A stretch of DNA of 47,587 nucleotides, taken from positions 1 through 47,587 of the forward strand of contig HF993098.1 in the NCBI GenBank assembly GCA_000433475.1, given 5' to 3'. A program made the position numbers and the translations under genes. The stretch is from Mycoplasma sp. CAG:956. GTDB taxonomy: Bacteria; Bacillota_I; Bacilli_A; RF39; UBA660. This document shows, in pieces, positions 24,370 to 33,399 of this stretch (positions within the stretch are counted from its first letter, which is position 1; each line of letters begins with the position of its first letter). The notes under the pieces were generated by a model. That model made no database searches. It saw only the letters and a list, made by a program, of their open reading frames with translations, and was not told where the DNA came from.

Positions 24370-24795
24370 TTAATTTTTCTCCTCTACTCGTTGGCACTTA
24401 AGTTTTACGCCATCTATCGCTAGTATTTTCACTTTTTCATTTAGTTTAATCTCAGTATCACTAACTGCACTCCATCTTTTACCATCAACTTTAACTTCTC
24501 CAATTTTTAAAGGACTAATGGTTTCTGTAACTATTCCTATTTTCCCAATTACTCTATCTAAATTAGTTGGAATTATTTGTTTATTTTTTACTTTATTAAC
24601 AATTTTTTTCGTTAACAAAAGGGCAATAAAACTTACTACAACAAATATTCCTACCTGCAAAGAAGCATTATCAAAAAACAAACTAACAAAGAAACTTACT
24701 AAAGACCCAAAAGCAAACCAAATGGTTACTAAGTTAACAGTAACAAGTTCAATAAATACCAAGACAATAAATAACACTAACCAAGTAAATGTCAT
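24370..24795 (-). CDS. NfeD-like membrane protein
   Basis: 141 residues. Two to three membrane helices in the first ~70 residues (LVLFIVLVFIELVTVNLV and LQVGIFVVVSFIALLL), then a C-terminal OB-fold-like beta domain (GKIGIVTETISPLKIGEVKV...GKRWSAVSD). This is the short NfeD1b-type partner of SPFH proteins. AGGTGGGTTAG precedes the start. It is first gene of the pair with the SPFH protein. Confidence 0.85.
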   Translation of the reverse strand: MTFTWLVLFIVLVFIELVTVNLVTIWFAFGSLVSFFVSLFFDNASLQVGIFVVVSFIALLLTKKIVNKVKNKQIIPTNLDRVIGKIGIVTETISPLKIGEVKVDGKRWSAVSDTEIKLNEKVKILAIDGVKLKCQRVEEKN

Positions 24796-24867
24796 AACTA
24801 ACCCACCTACCTAATTTAATTATACTATACTTTCCTTCATTTTAGGATATAATTTAGTTTCTAGAAC

Positions 24868-25377
24868 TCACAATTCTAATTTTAAATAGATATCATCTAT
24901 AGATTGACCATTTTCCTTTTTAACAGCTTCTTCTCTTTCATATTCTTTAAAGCCAAATTTTTGAAAGCAATGTAAGCTTCTTTCATTATTAGAAAATATA
25001 ACAGCGATTAAACTTTTATAATGTAAAACTTCTTTAGCATAGTCTGTCAAGCCCCTAATTGCTTCTTTCCCATAGCCTTTATTTTGCATAATAGACTTTA
25101 TTGAAGGTGCTATCTCGGCAGATTCATCATTAATAACATCTAAACTAATATTTCCAATAAATTCATTGGTATTTTTATCTAACATTGAGAAAACTAATTC
25201 ATTATTATCCAAAACATTTTGTATCCATGCTAATTATTTTTCTTTACTATACTCTTTTTCTTTAGTTAAAGTACTTCTTTGAATAGTTTTATCATTAACT
25301 AATTCTAAATATTCATCAAGTAATTCAATAGACACTTTAGTAAACAAAATATTATCTGTTTCAAAAATAAACTGCAT
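24868..25377 (-). pseudogene. GNAT acetyltransferase with premature in-frame stop
   Basis: The N-terminal part (MQFIFETDNILFTKVSIELL) is in the same frame as the rest, but a TAA at 25234-25236 interrupts the gene after ~47 codons. Past the stop the frame goes on without further damage through AWIQNVLDNNELVFSMLD, NKGYGKEAIRGLTDYAKEVL (acetyl-CoA motif) and SLHCFQKFGFKEYE to the end at 24868. One base change explains it; a TTG restart at 25212 would give only the C-terminal two thirds. Intact size ~169 residues, normal for GNAT. Confidence 0.75.
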
Positions 25378-25547
25378 ATTAATCAATAACCTTTCTTTAT
25401 TTTTTTATTATTATTTAACTTTTTAAACTTTTTTCTGAGTAGCCATTATGTATCCAAATAGGTAGCATTTCTGTTAAAGAAACTAACTCATTTAAAAATT
25501 AGCAAATATAAGTCTTCAATTTTTAAAATTGCTATATTTTGAAACTA

Positions 25548-26381
25548 TCATTTTGCCATCTTATACACATTTAAATCTATAGTTATTTGCTCAATTTTTA
25601 AATTGTTAGCACTTAATTTTAATGGCGTCATTCCTATCAGATTTTCTATATCATCTTGTTCTATTTTAAATGTTCTTTGATAATTTTCAGTTACTATATC
25701 TTTAAAATATTTACCTAAATTATCAATTATTTCTTGTTGCTTTTGATATTTTCCTAGACCGCTCGCCTCTCTTAGTTCGAGTAAATAATTGCTACTTGGA
25801 GCGATTTTTATAAATATACCACCTTTTTTTAATACACGTTTAACTTCAGATTCACTATAAGGAGATAAAAAATCAATAATTACATCTATACTATCAGAAG
25901 CAATCGGAATATTATTGACATCGCCATTAAAATAAAATCTATTTGAACTATTATAATCACTAGCTAAATTAATAGCACATTTAGAATAATCAAATCCAAA
26001 GTATCTATAACAATTTTTTATCTTATTTAAAATGTTTATCGAATGAATGCCCTCGCCACAACCTAAATCAAGGATTTTAATATCATCTAAATTTAGATCA
26101 TTAATCTCATTAGCAATTAATTCATATACATCCGCATAATATCCATTTTCAATGAATTTTCTTCTACAATTGAACAATTTTTCATTATAAATCTTACTTT
26201 CCTTAATTTTAGGAGATATGATAAAATTGATTGTGCCTTTTTTGGTAATATCAAAAGTATGTTTATTAGTACATTTTAGTGATTCGCCTGCAAAATACAT
26301 TTTTTCTTTACAATATGGACATATAAAATCCGTATAAAATTTTTTAATAAAGTTTAAACCAACTTCCTTCTTACTTTGCAT
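25548..26381 (-). CDS. rlmA: 23S rRNA (guanine-N1)-methyltransferase, RlmA family
   Basis: 277 residues from MQSKKEVGLN (AAGGAGG just upstream; a 16-codon longer reading lacks a site). FICPYCKEKMYFAGESLKC then NKHTFDITKKGTINF is the RlmA N-terminal zinc finger (CxxC...C...H) with its characteristic following phrase. LDLGCGEGIHS is the SAM-binding motif I. Family members methylate G745/G748 of 23S rRNA helix 35. Length fits. Tylosin- or mycinamicin-resistance paralogs belong to the same family, so the exact guanine is not determined. Confidence 0.8.
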   Translation of the reverse strand: MQSKKEVGLNFIKKFYTDFICPYCKEKMYFAGESLKCTNKHTFDITKKGTINFIISPKIKESKIYNEKLFNCRRKFIENGYYADVYELIANEINDLNLDDIKILDLGCGEGIHSINILNKIKNCYRYFGFDYSKCAINLASDYNSSNRFYFNGDVNNIPIASDSIDVIIDFLSPYSESEVKRVLKKGGIFIKIAPSSNYLLELREASGLGKYQKQQEIIDNLGKYFKDIVTENYQRTFKIEQDDIENLIGMTPLKLSANNLKIEQITIDLNVYKMAK

Positions 26382-26495
26382 GATTTCCTCCTTAGAAAAA
26401 ATTATACCAAAAATGCATATACTCTGCATTATAAATAGTCTCGATAAATAAAACTATCATCCATTTTTTCTGAATTTAAAAAACATAACTTACTA

Positions 26496-27506
26496 TTAAA
26501 GATCTAAAAACCACTCTTGAAAATACTTTGAACTACTATGACAATACTCACAAACACCCTTAGTTACATCAATACTCGCCCCACACTTATGACATTTTAT
26601 CTTATTAAAACCATTTTCTAGTTTTACAATATCATTAGTATTTTTTTTCATTACATAAGTATCTTCAATATATTTAGCCTTAAACTTTTTATTTATAAAA
26701 TAAACAATTCTAACATAAGCTTTAACTTTAACAAAATAATCATCATTTAGATGATAATCTAAAAACGAATCATAATCTAAAATATCATAATCAATAATAT
26801 CAGCACTATTATAATACTTATTACTAACCTCATAATTTAAATTATTAAAAAATGTTTTTTTATTAATTCCTGTTCTTGACCAAAACTCCATTTGTTTTTT
26901 ATTTTCTTTATCTTTATATCTTTTTATAGGTTCTAAAATAACATAAGCATCAACTATATAAAAGAAATAATAAAGTATCATGGCTAAAATACTCCCATAA
27001 ATAAACACTTTAGCAATATCATATTCATTAAAAGTTCTTGATATATTTTTTAATAAAATAAACATAAAAATAATACTTACAACATAATCAACTATCCCAG
27101 TTATAAATAAATAAGCAGGATTCCTTAGTACTCTATCATAGTGGTATTTACTACCTAAGTCTTTTTCTTCATAATCTATATTATAAATAGTATGACAGTA
27201 AGGACATCCATTTATAAACTCACTTAACTTACCTACCATTCCACAATTTAAACATTTATAATCTTTATCATTATCATCACTTTGAATATAAGAATATTGC
27301 ATTCTTGTATCGAAGTTTTTTTCAATATAAAATAGTTTATTATTATAAAAATAATCTTTTTCGCATCTTATACCATCTTTGATATTATCATTTTTACTAT
27401 TATCAGTATTTCTTTCTAAGATATTCTTATTAACTATATATTTAGTCTTAATATTTATATTTAATTTTTCTAATTTTTTTTGATTAGTATCCGATATTAG
27501 TGGCAT
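26496..27506 (-). CDS. Zinc-ribbon membrane protein of the radical-SAM operon
   Basis: 336 residues. Two zinc ribbons: CLNCGMVGKLSEFINGCPYC (about 82-101) and a C-terminal CHKCGAS...CEYC. Between them are two membrane helices (YLFITGIVDYVVSIIFMFIL and VFIYGSILAMILYYFFYIV), and a region YDSFLDYHLNDDYFVKVKAY that faintly resembles Tim44-like domains of zinc-ribbon membrane proteins. It is last of four tightly spaced genes (11 nt after the poly-Asn protein). Function unknown; could handle, export or sense the peptide made by the operon. Confidence 0.55.
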   Translation of the reverse strand: MPLISDTNQKKLEKLNINIKTKYIVNKNILERNTDNSKNDNIKDGIRCEKDYFYNNKLFYIEKNFDTRMQYSYIQSDDNDKDYKCLNCGMVGKLSEFINGCPYCHTIYNIDYEEKDLGSKYHYDRVLRNPAYLFITGIVDYVVSIIFMFILLKNISRTFNEYDIAKVFIYGSILAMILYYFFYIVDAYVILEPIKRYKDKENKKQMEFWSRTGINKKTFFNNLNYEVSNKYYNSADIIDYDILDYDSFLDYHLNDDYFVKVKAYVRIVYFINKKFKAKYIEDTYVMKKNTNDIVKLENGFNKIKCHKCGASIDVTKGVCEYCHSSSKYFQEWFLDL

Positions 27507-27517
27507 TTTTATATCTC

Positions 27518-27892
27518 CTAACGATTATTGTTATTATTATTATTGTTGTTATTATTATTATTGGAAGAAGAACCACCACCAGAGCTCCAACTACTACCGC
27601 TAGAATTACTAACATATATATGAGGATATATACTAAATGATTTATTATTTAAGTGAATTCCATCAATGCTAGCATCAACGCAATTTGCTGAGATAACGAT
27701 ATTCTTACTAGTATCATCTTTAAAAATCAAAATAATAGAATTACCACTACATCTTATATCACCATCAGGATTATCTCTTAAAAAATTATAAATAGTTTCT
27801 AAATCTTCTTTCGTAATATTATAATGCTTAGTAAGTTCTACACATCTTTTTTTTCTAATTAATTCTTCATAAGTTTCTGGCTTATCAAACAT
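27518..27892 (-). CDS. Small protein with Gly/Ser and poly-Asn tail, candidate substrate of the adjacent radical SAM enzyme
   Basis: 124 residues. The first ~90 form a folded, mixed alpha/beta leader-like part (ETYEELIRKKRCVELTKHYN; ISANCVDASIDGIHL). The last ~30 are low-complexity: SSGSSWSSGGGSSS followed by 13 Asn and an Arg. The Asn run is encoded by an AAT/AAC trinucleotide tract (27521-27560) that could vary in length. The gene begins one base after the stop of the radical SAM gene (TAAaATG), implying translational coupling. By position and tail composition it may be a RiPP precursor; no known precursor family is recognised. Confidence 0.6.
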   Translation of the reverse strand: MFDKPETYEELIRKKRCVELTKHYNITKEDLETIYNFLRDNPDGDIRCSGNSIILIFKDDTSKNIVISANCVDASIDGIHLNNKSFSIYPHIYVSNSSGSSWSSGGGSSSNNNNNNNNNNNNNR

Positions 27893-27893
27893 T

Positions 27894-29636
27894 TTAAAAC
27901 ATCTCCTTATCTATATAATAAAATTCTATATTTTGAAATGGTAAATTTATGGCTTGAATATGATAATAAGCATTTTCTTTTTGTTTAGTATAATGATAAT
28001 CTCTTAAAGCAGCCGTTGTAAAAAATATATTATTAGGACTATCTATTGAATAAGCTTTTTTATACTCTTTAATAAAATTAGATATGTCATAACAATAATA
28101 ATCACTTTTGGAAGAAAGCAAGTCATCCAATACTCCTTTATAAATTTGCCAAGTAGCAATATGTCTTTGTTTAGTTCGTCCTTCATCACCGTATTTAACT
28201 AAATTTCCTGATAATAACATTATATATAAAGAATTATTTTCAGGATAATTACATACCTCATTTATTAAATTCTTTTTCATAAATATTTCTACTTTAGATT
28301 CTTCAGTTATATAAACTATATCTCTATTCTTTTTTATAATTTGAGATTCTAAATTATAATAATTACCATCTATTCCTAAAATAAAACTATCTTTATCATA
28401 TATATATTTCAAATTTTGATCTTGTGATATTATTTCTTCTAAAGTTGGATAATCTAATCTTTTTGAACCAATAGATAAATATTCATTAGGATTTTCTAAA
28501 CGCATCTTTTTTACATACTCATAAACATATTCATTATTAACATCTTTTGTATAATTTCTATCTTGATACATTTTTTGCTGTAGTAAACATGTATAACTTT
28601 TATTTGTTTTATAAGTATTTTTAACAAAAGGACACCCAGTTTTGCAAAGATAAAGATATCCACATTTACTACATTCTTTATTAAAAGGCATAATATTATG
28701 ATTTTTAAATATCATTTTTTGTGCATTATCTAATATCTCAGCCACTGAATTACTATAAATATTGCCATAAAAGTAGTTAGGATTTTTTTGACCTCTAACG
28801 CATGAATAAATATCGCCATTTTTCTCTAACAAGAAAAACTTTTCTCCACAATTATCACAGTTAGAACAATATCCCGGCCCGAACTCATCAAACCATGGTC
28901 CATTAACACCATAATCTAAATCTGTATTATCAAATTCTTGATGCATTCTATTATATAAATTAAGCTGTTCTTCTTCACTAATATGATGTAAAATTCCATT
29001 AGAATTATAATCAAAACCAATCATAAAATTAAAATCATTCATATCCAGACAAGTATTATTGTGTAAATACTTTATATCATTAATTATGGCATCTAAATGC
29101 TTATAATGTTCTTTAAAAATAGTAGCAGACACTTTCTTTTTATTAGGAATATACCTCATTAATTCAATGTTTTTTAAAATTCTATCTAAAGTCTTTCCAT
29201 TACCTTTAGTAACTCTATATTCATCATGTAAAGAAAGTGGTAAATCTAGACTTCCTGATACTGAAACATTAAATTCTTTAATAGTATCTATATGTCTATC
29301 TATTCCATATAAATTTGTTTTTATATGAGGTTTACTTACTTTAAAACCAGCTGCACTAATTAATTCTTTATTTTTTTCATAATAATCATTAATAAACTTT
29401 ATTAAATCATAAAAATCACTATGTGATAAAGTAGTAACTTCGCCACCATGCAAAGATATATTAAAAGGTATAACATTTTGTTCTTTAAATTTATTTATGG
29501 CATATTCTAAAGTATCTAAAGGTTTCATTTTCTTAAATTCATCTTTAGTATTATCTTCTAAATAGCAATATTTACATGCCATATTGCATTCCATTGTTGG
29601 TACATATAATAAATGTATAAATTTTGTTGTTTCCAT
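27894..29636 (-). CDS. Radical SAM/SPASM enzyme
   Basis: 580 residues. CNMACKYC (Cys17, 21, 24) binds the SAM-cleaving 4Fe-4S cluster, followed by the GGE-like motif in LHGGEVTTL. A SPASM region at about 250-350 supplies auxiliary-cluster cysteines (CSNCDNCGEKF, CVRGQ, CSKCGYLYLCKTGC). The C-terminal ~200 residues are an extra domain with no motif I recognise. The SPASM family includes sulfatase maturases and peptide (RiPP) modifiers. There is no sulfatase here; the small poly-Asn protein immediately downstream is the obvious candidate substrate. Third partner genes lie 17 nt upstream and 11 nt further down. Confidence 0.85.
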   Translation of the reverse strand: METTKFIHLLYVPTMECNMACKYCYLEDNTKDEFKKMKPLDTLEYAINKFKEQNVIPFNISLHGGEVTTLSHSDFYDLIKFINDYYEKNKELISAAGFKVSKPHIKTNLYGIDRHIDTIKEFNVSVSGSLDLPLSLHDEYRVTKGNGKTLDRILKNIELMRYIPNKKKVSATIFKEHYKHLDAIINDIKYLHNNTCLDMNDFNFMIGFDYNSNGILHHISEEEQLNLYNRMHQEFDNTDLDYGVNGPWFDEFGPGYCSNCDNCGEKFFLLEKNGDIYSCVRGQKNPNYFYGNIYSNSVAEILDNAQKMIFKNHNIMPFNKECSKCGYLYLCKTGCPFVKNTYKTNKSYTCLLQQKMYQDRNYTKDVNNEYVYEYVKKMRLENPNEYLSIGSKRLDYPTLEEIISQDQNLKYIYDKDSFILGIDGNYYNLESQIIKKNRDIVYITEESKVEIFMKKNLINEVCNYPENNSLYIMLLSGNLVKYGDEGRTKQRHIATWQIYKGVLDDLLSSKSDYYCYDISNFIKEYKKAYSIDSPNNIFFTTAALRDYHYTKQKENAYYHIQAINLPFQNIEFYYIDKEMF

Positions 29637-29652
29637 ACTGCTTCCTTAATTT

Positions 29653-31389
29653 TTACTTAAAACGACTTACTTTGGTTGGACTTTCTTTAAAGGCTCTATC
29701 GTTTACTGTCGTATGAATAGGTATTGTTATTGTTTTAAGTTTATAACATTGTCTAAATGCTGAAGAGCCAATCTCTGTAAGCTTACTATTTTCAGTTAAT
29801 GTTACTTTTGATAAGCTTTGATTGCCATAAAAAGCATGACCACCTATTCTAGTAACCTTATCAGGGATAGCAATTTCTTTTAACGAATAACAATTTTCAA
29901 AAGTATTACCTCTTATCTCCGTTAAATTTCGCGATAATTTCACATATTCTAAAGAAGTAGCATTATAAAAGGTTTCTCCACCCATATATGTTAAAGTATC
30001 TGGTAAACTTATCTTTTTTAAAGAAATACAATTATAGAAAGCTCCACCACCTAAATATTCTAAACTTTTAGGCATATTAACTTCTGTTAATTTCCAATCA
30101 TATTTAAAGGCTTGACCTCTTATCTCTTTTATAGTATCGGGAAGTGTTACTTTTTCTAAGAAATACATATTGGAAAAAGTATTTCCTCTTAAGGCTATAA
30201 CTTTCTTACCATTGTGTTCTTCTGGTATAGTAGCACTCTTGTAATTTAATAAACCATAGGCATAGAAACGAACTGCATAGCCGTCATCTTGTTTTTCATA
30301 GAATATTTTGGGGGTCATAAAAATCATTAATGGTAAAAAGACCGCAACCAAGAAAGAACATATTTTAAATGTTAATAAATTATCATCGGTTAAACTATTT
30401 ACGATATTGATAATTATATTATCCATTTTTTCCGTAGGTCTAGCCTTTATTTCTTTAGCAATCATTTTAACTAAATTAAATTTTCTACTAATTACAAAGA
30501 ATACTATTAAAATAATAATACCTATAATATAAGTTAATAAGGGAAAGTGGAAGAAAATCATCGATATATAGATAAACACCAAAATAGAAAATATTATACT
30601 TAAAACTTTTTTACGTTTTAAAGTAGATAACGGCATTAAGTTAGTATTTAAATCAATTTTTTGATTTTCTAATTCTATTTTTATATATTCGTCTAAAATA
30701 TTATTTTCTGAACTGTTATAAATATTTGAGAAACTAGTTGGCAAAACATAATCTTTTTTTATAATTGGGGCTTGTTTACCAGCATTATTTATTTGGAATT
30801 CAACCTCTTTTTTTACATCAACTCCACAATTTGGGCAAAACTTATCAATTGGTCTTAATTTTTCATTACATTTTGGACATTTCAAATTTTTAATAGCTTC
30901 TCTAATTACTTCTTCGTTTTTCTTTTCACTAACCTTTATTTCTTCATCACTAATTGAAGAGACCAAAGGAGTCCTTTGAACATCATTGTTATCTAAAATC
31001 AAATCATTTACCTTACTACTATTATCAATTTTATCTTTTCTTTTAGCAACCGCCGCGATTGGTACTACTATAAAAGCTCCAATAAATACGGAAAGAAAAT
31101 CTAATATGAATACATTTGGAGTCACAAAGAAATCACAAAACAATAAGAATACCACCCTAGAGATAAACAACATCCAAAAGGCTTTACTACTATCTTCTAA
31201 AGGTAACAATCTTGACAAAGGCAAAATAACAAAAACTGTCATATGGATAGTTACAAAAGCTTCTATAAATAACGCAACACCAATTATTGAATCACCAGAA
31301 GAAGCCAAAACCACAAACGGCACAAATAACAACCAAATAAACCCCATAATTTTTTTATTTAACTTCACACTAATCACCCTATACTTCAT
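29653..31389 (-). CDS. Membrane protein with zinc ribbon and BspA-type leucine-rich repeats
   Basis: 578 residues. N-terminal ~115 residues carry four membrane helices. A zinc ribbon follows (CPKCNEKLRPIDKFCPNCGV, about 171-190), then further helices (about 260-310 and 340-365), then six LRR_5 (BspA-like) repeats to the end, such as LEKVTLPDTIKEIRGQAF and LKKISLPDTLTYMGGETF. The repeats lie after the last helix and probably face outside. It is the first gene of the radical-SAM operon. Role unknown: adhesion, docking of the modified product, or sensing. Confidence 0.65.
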   Translation of the reverse strand: MKYRVISVKLNKKIMGFIWLLFVPFVVLASSGDSIIGVALFIEAFVTIHMTVFVILPLSRLLPLEDSSKAFWMLFISRVVFLLFCDFFVTPNVFILDFLSVFIGAFIVVPIAAVAKRKDKIDNSSKVNDLILDNNDVQRTPLVSSISDEEIKVSEKKNEEVIREAIKNLKCPKCNEKLRPIDKFCPNCGVDVKKEVEFQINNAGKQAPIIKKDYVLPTSFSNIYNSSENNILDEYIKIELENQKIDLNTNLMPLSTLKRKKVLSIIFSILVFIYISMIFFHFPLLTYIIGIIILIVFFVISRKFNLVKMIAKEIKARPTEKMDNIIINIVNSLTDDNLLTFKICSFLVAVFLPLMIFMTPKIFYEKQDDGYAVRFYAYGLLNYKSATIPEEHNGKKVIALRGNTFSNMYFLEKVTLPDTIKEIRGQAFKYDWKLTEVNMPKSLEYLGGGAFYNCISLKKISLPDTLTYMGGETFYNATSLEYVKLSRNLTEIRGNTFENCYSLKEIAIPDKVTRIGGHAFYGNQSLSKVTLTENSKLTEIGSSAFRQCYKLKTITIPIHTTVNDRAFKESPTKVSRFK

Positions 31390-31454
31390 TTTTTATAGTT
31401 TAATTGTATCAAACATTAAGGAAAAAATCTTCTATTAAATTAAAAAATTGCCTT

Positions 31455-31925
31455 CTAGTTAAAGCAATTTCTCTTATTCTTTTTCATACTTAAAGTTAAA
31501 TCACCAGTTTTATTTATTATATCAATTTCTTTACTACTAAAAAATTCTCTATAAATATACACTTTATCTTCACCTATAATATTTATTTTTCTTCTAACAA
31601 TTTCTTCAAAGTCCAACTTTTTTGTCTTTTCCATTAATTTTTTATTACATTTTAACATTCTTCTTAAAGAATATGGTTTACCATCAATGACCATGACAGT
31701 AGTATCTAATCCTTCGTTTCCTTTAATTTCTAAAACTTTCCCATTAAATTCGATATTTTGACAAAAAAGAGAAGAAAACGCCTCATCTTCTAAAGTAAAA
31801 CGTTCTTCAATTTGAGTATCTAGGGTAAGTTTAGCAAGTACGCACATATAAAGTAGTGCATCAACTTTATCAAACCCTAATAAAAAAAGGGCAGATATTA
31901 TATTTTCTGAATTTATTTTTTCCAT
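31455..31925 (-). CDS. Uncharacterised protein
   Basis: 156 residues, soluble, no signal peptide. Starts MEKINSENIISALFLLGFDK and is mixed helix/strand. It has a few Cys but no CxxC pair. No family recognised. It has its own AGGTTTT/GGAGG-like site and reads in the same direction as the radical-SAM operon downstream, about 66 bp away, so co-transcription is possible but not shown. Confidence 0.45.
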   Translation of the reverse strand: MEKINSENIISALFLLGFDKVDALLYMCVLAKLTLDTQIEERFTLEDEAFSSLFCQNIEFNGKVLEIKGNEGLDTTVMVIDGKPYSLRRMLKCNKKLMEKTKKLDFEEIVRRKINIIGEDKVYIYREFFSSKEIDIINKTGDLTLSMKKNKRNCFN

Positions 31926-32075
31926 AAAACCTCCATCTTTTATTAACTATCTTTTTAACTTTTTATATACATTACCAAATTTCATTATTCCAACTTTATT
32001 ATTTATTACTTTTAATTCTTCTTTAATATATTATTCATCATTAAAACGCCAACTCCATCTTTTATAAAATTAAAT

Positions 32076-32681
32076 TTATCTACTTTTTTTATTTAATTTC
32101 TTAATATATATTTCAATTAAATCTGGATCATTTTGTTTTTCTGGTAAATTATCTAAATGAAAAAATTTCATATTTTTTGATTCACTATCCCACTTTAATT
32201 CTCCAGAATAATTTCTAACACAGTATAATGCTGTATTATTTATTACCACGTCACCATTCGAATAATCGTTTCTTCTTGATGAACCTGATACCATATCGAT
32301 TAATTCTAAATCTTCTTCATTAACATCTAAATTTGTTTCTTCTTTTATTTCTCTGATAACGGTATCCTGGAACCTTTCGCCTAATTCCTGACATCCACCA
32401 GGTAATCCCCATTTATCTCTATCTGCTCTACTTTGTAATAATATTTGACCTTTATCATTTACAATAATAGCTGCTGCACCATCCTGTAATAAAACAAATC
32501 TATGCTTTAGAACTCCCATACATAATCTTGTAAATACAGGATATCCTATCACATTACTTAACTCTATAATTTCATCTGATGTTAGTGGTTCTATAATTTT
32601 TATCAATTTTTCATAAGATATATTTCTTTGTTCTTGTATTGATAAGTTTCTAATTTTATCTATTACATCCTTGTTAGACAT
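32076..32681 (-). CDS. Nudix hydrolase with N-terminal helical extension
   Basis: 201 residues from MSNKDVIDKI (GGAGGTT 4 nt upstream). The ~60-residue N-terminal helical part is common in phosphohydrolases of the YjhB/ADP-ribose pyrophosphatase-like group. Nudix box: GLPGGCQELGERFQDTVIRE then IKEETNLD, with all metal-binding residues. Upstream is a perfect 10-bp inverted repeat (32701-32731) that probably controls it. Substrate unknown. Confidence 0.85.
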   Translation of the reverse strand: MSNKDVIDKIRNLSIQEQRNISYEKLIKIIEPLTSDEIIELSNVIGYPVFTRLCMGVLKHRFVLLQDGAAAIIVNDKGQILLQSRADRDKWGLPGGCQELGERFQDTVIREIKEETNLDVNEEDLELIDMVSGSSRRNDYSNGDVVINNTALYCVRNYSGELKWDSESKNMKFFHLDNLPEKQNDPDLIEIYIKKLNKKSR

Positions 32682-32700
32682 TTTAACCTCCAATTATATT

Positions 32701-32731
32701 ATTTTGTCTACATCATTTATATAGACAAAAT
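32701..32731. promoter_or_regulatory. Inverted repeat upstream of Nudix gene
   Basis: ATTTTGTCTA (32701-32710) and TAGACAAAAT (32722-32731) are exact reverse complements, 20 bp before the Nudix start, with a third half-site TATAGACA right after. Likely operator. Confidence 0.5.
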
Positions 32732-32819
32732 ATAGACATGTGCCATTTTTGAGCTATTTCTTGTATTTTTGAGATTATCTTCAAATTTCTCAAACTCTTA
32801 TAAATAAAGGGCTAACCGA

Positions 32820-32879
32820 TTATTTTCCATAACATTGTTTGTACTTCTTATCAGAACCACATGTTGTAGAAACTCCCAT
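32820..32879 (-). pseudogene. Orphan SEC-C zinc motif (SecA tail-like fragment)
   Basis: A 19-codon frame MGVSTTCGSDKKYKQCYGK resembles the SecA C-terminal zinc motif (CPCGSGKKYKNCCGK in the intact SecA at 38722). One Cys is replaced by Thr and another by Tyr, so zinc binding is lost. The rest of the 32880-33130 stretch is AT-rich and shows no gene. Confidence 0.55.
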
Positions 32880-33130
32880 ATTTATAATACTTATAATATT
32901 ATTGATATTTCAAGGCTTTACCGTCTTAGTAATCTATTATATTTATAATATTTATAGTATTTTTGTTATTATAAATATTTCTCTATTGCAAACAAATCGC
33001 AAACAATGTTTGTATTCATTTACTAAGGTTATTATATTCTTTATATATAACAAATGCCAATGTGCGTTTTTATTTATTACACATTTATTATACTATAAAT
33101 ATATATTTTTATCAATTGATCTGTCGAATC

Positions 33131-33181
33131 ATGATATTTACAATTCCACTTTGTGTGTGATAAACTATTCATGTCCTTCAT
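33131..33181 (-). mobile_element. IS200/IS605 TnpA start remnant
   Basis: MKDMNSLSHTKWNCKYH, preceded by AAAGGAGGG, is the hallmark N terminus of IS200-type Y1 transposases. It then runs into unrelated sequence (DSTDQLIK) and ends after ~17 more codons, lacking the catalytic HUH and Tyr. Confidence 0.75.
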
Positions 33182-33315
33182 TGGACATCCCTCCTTTGTT
33201 ATTTTTAATGCTTTTTGCCAGATTGCATTACATATTATAACAAAGGAGTTTTAATTTTAAAGACTCATCGCTAAAGCTAAACCGAACCCTCGGACTATTC
33301 GATGGTTTTATTTAG

Positions 33316-33350
33316 ACAAAAAGGACAGTCGATTTTCTCGGCTGTTCCTT
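33316..33350 (-). terminator. Terminator after DD-carboxypeptidase gene
   Basis: On the minus strand AAGGAACAGCCGA pairs with TCGACTGTCCTT (one bulge), followed by TTTTTG. Confidence 0.7.
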
Positions 33351-33399
33351 GTGCGTAGGGGAGATTTTTTTAATGTTTCATTTAAAGGATACTTCGCTA

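Noticed and set aside
30986..31438. Plus-strand ORF of 150 codons opposite the LRR/zinc-ribbon gene
   Set aside because: Antisense to conserved membrane helices and the zinc ribbon of the real gene; no ribosome binding site or family.
32839..33240. Plus-strand ORF of 133 codons in the 32.8-33.2 kb gap
   Set aside because: Ile/Tyr/Leu-rich translation of AT-rich DNA; it overlaps the antisense SEC-C and IS200 remnants, which are better supported.
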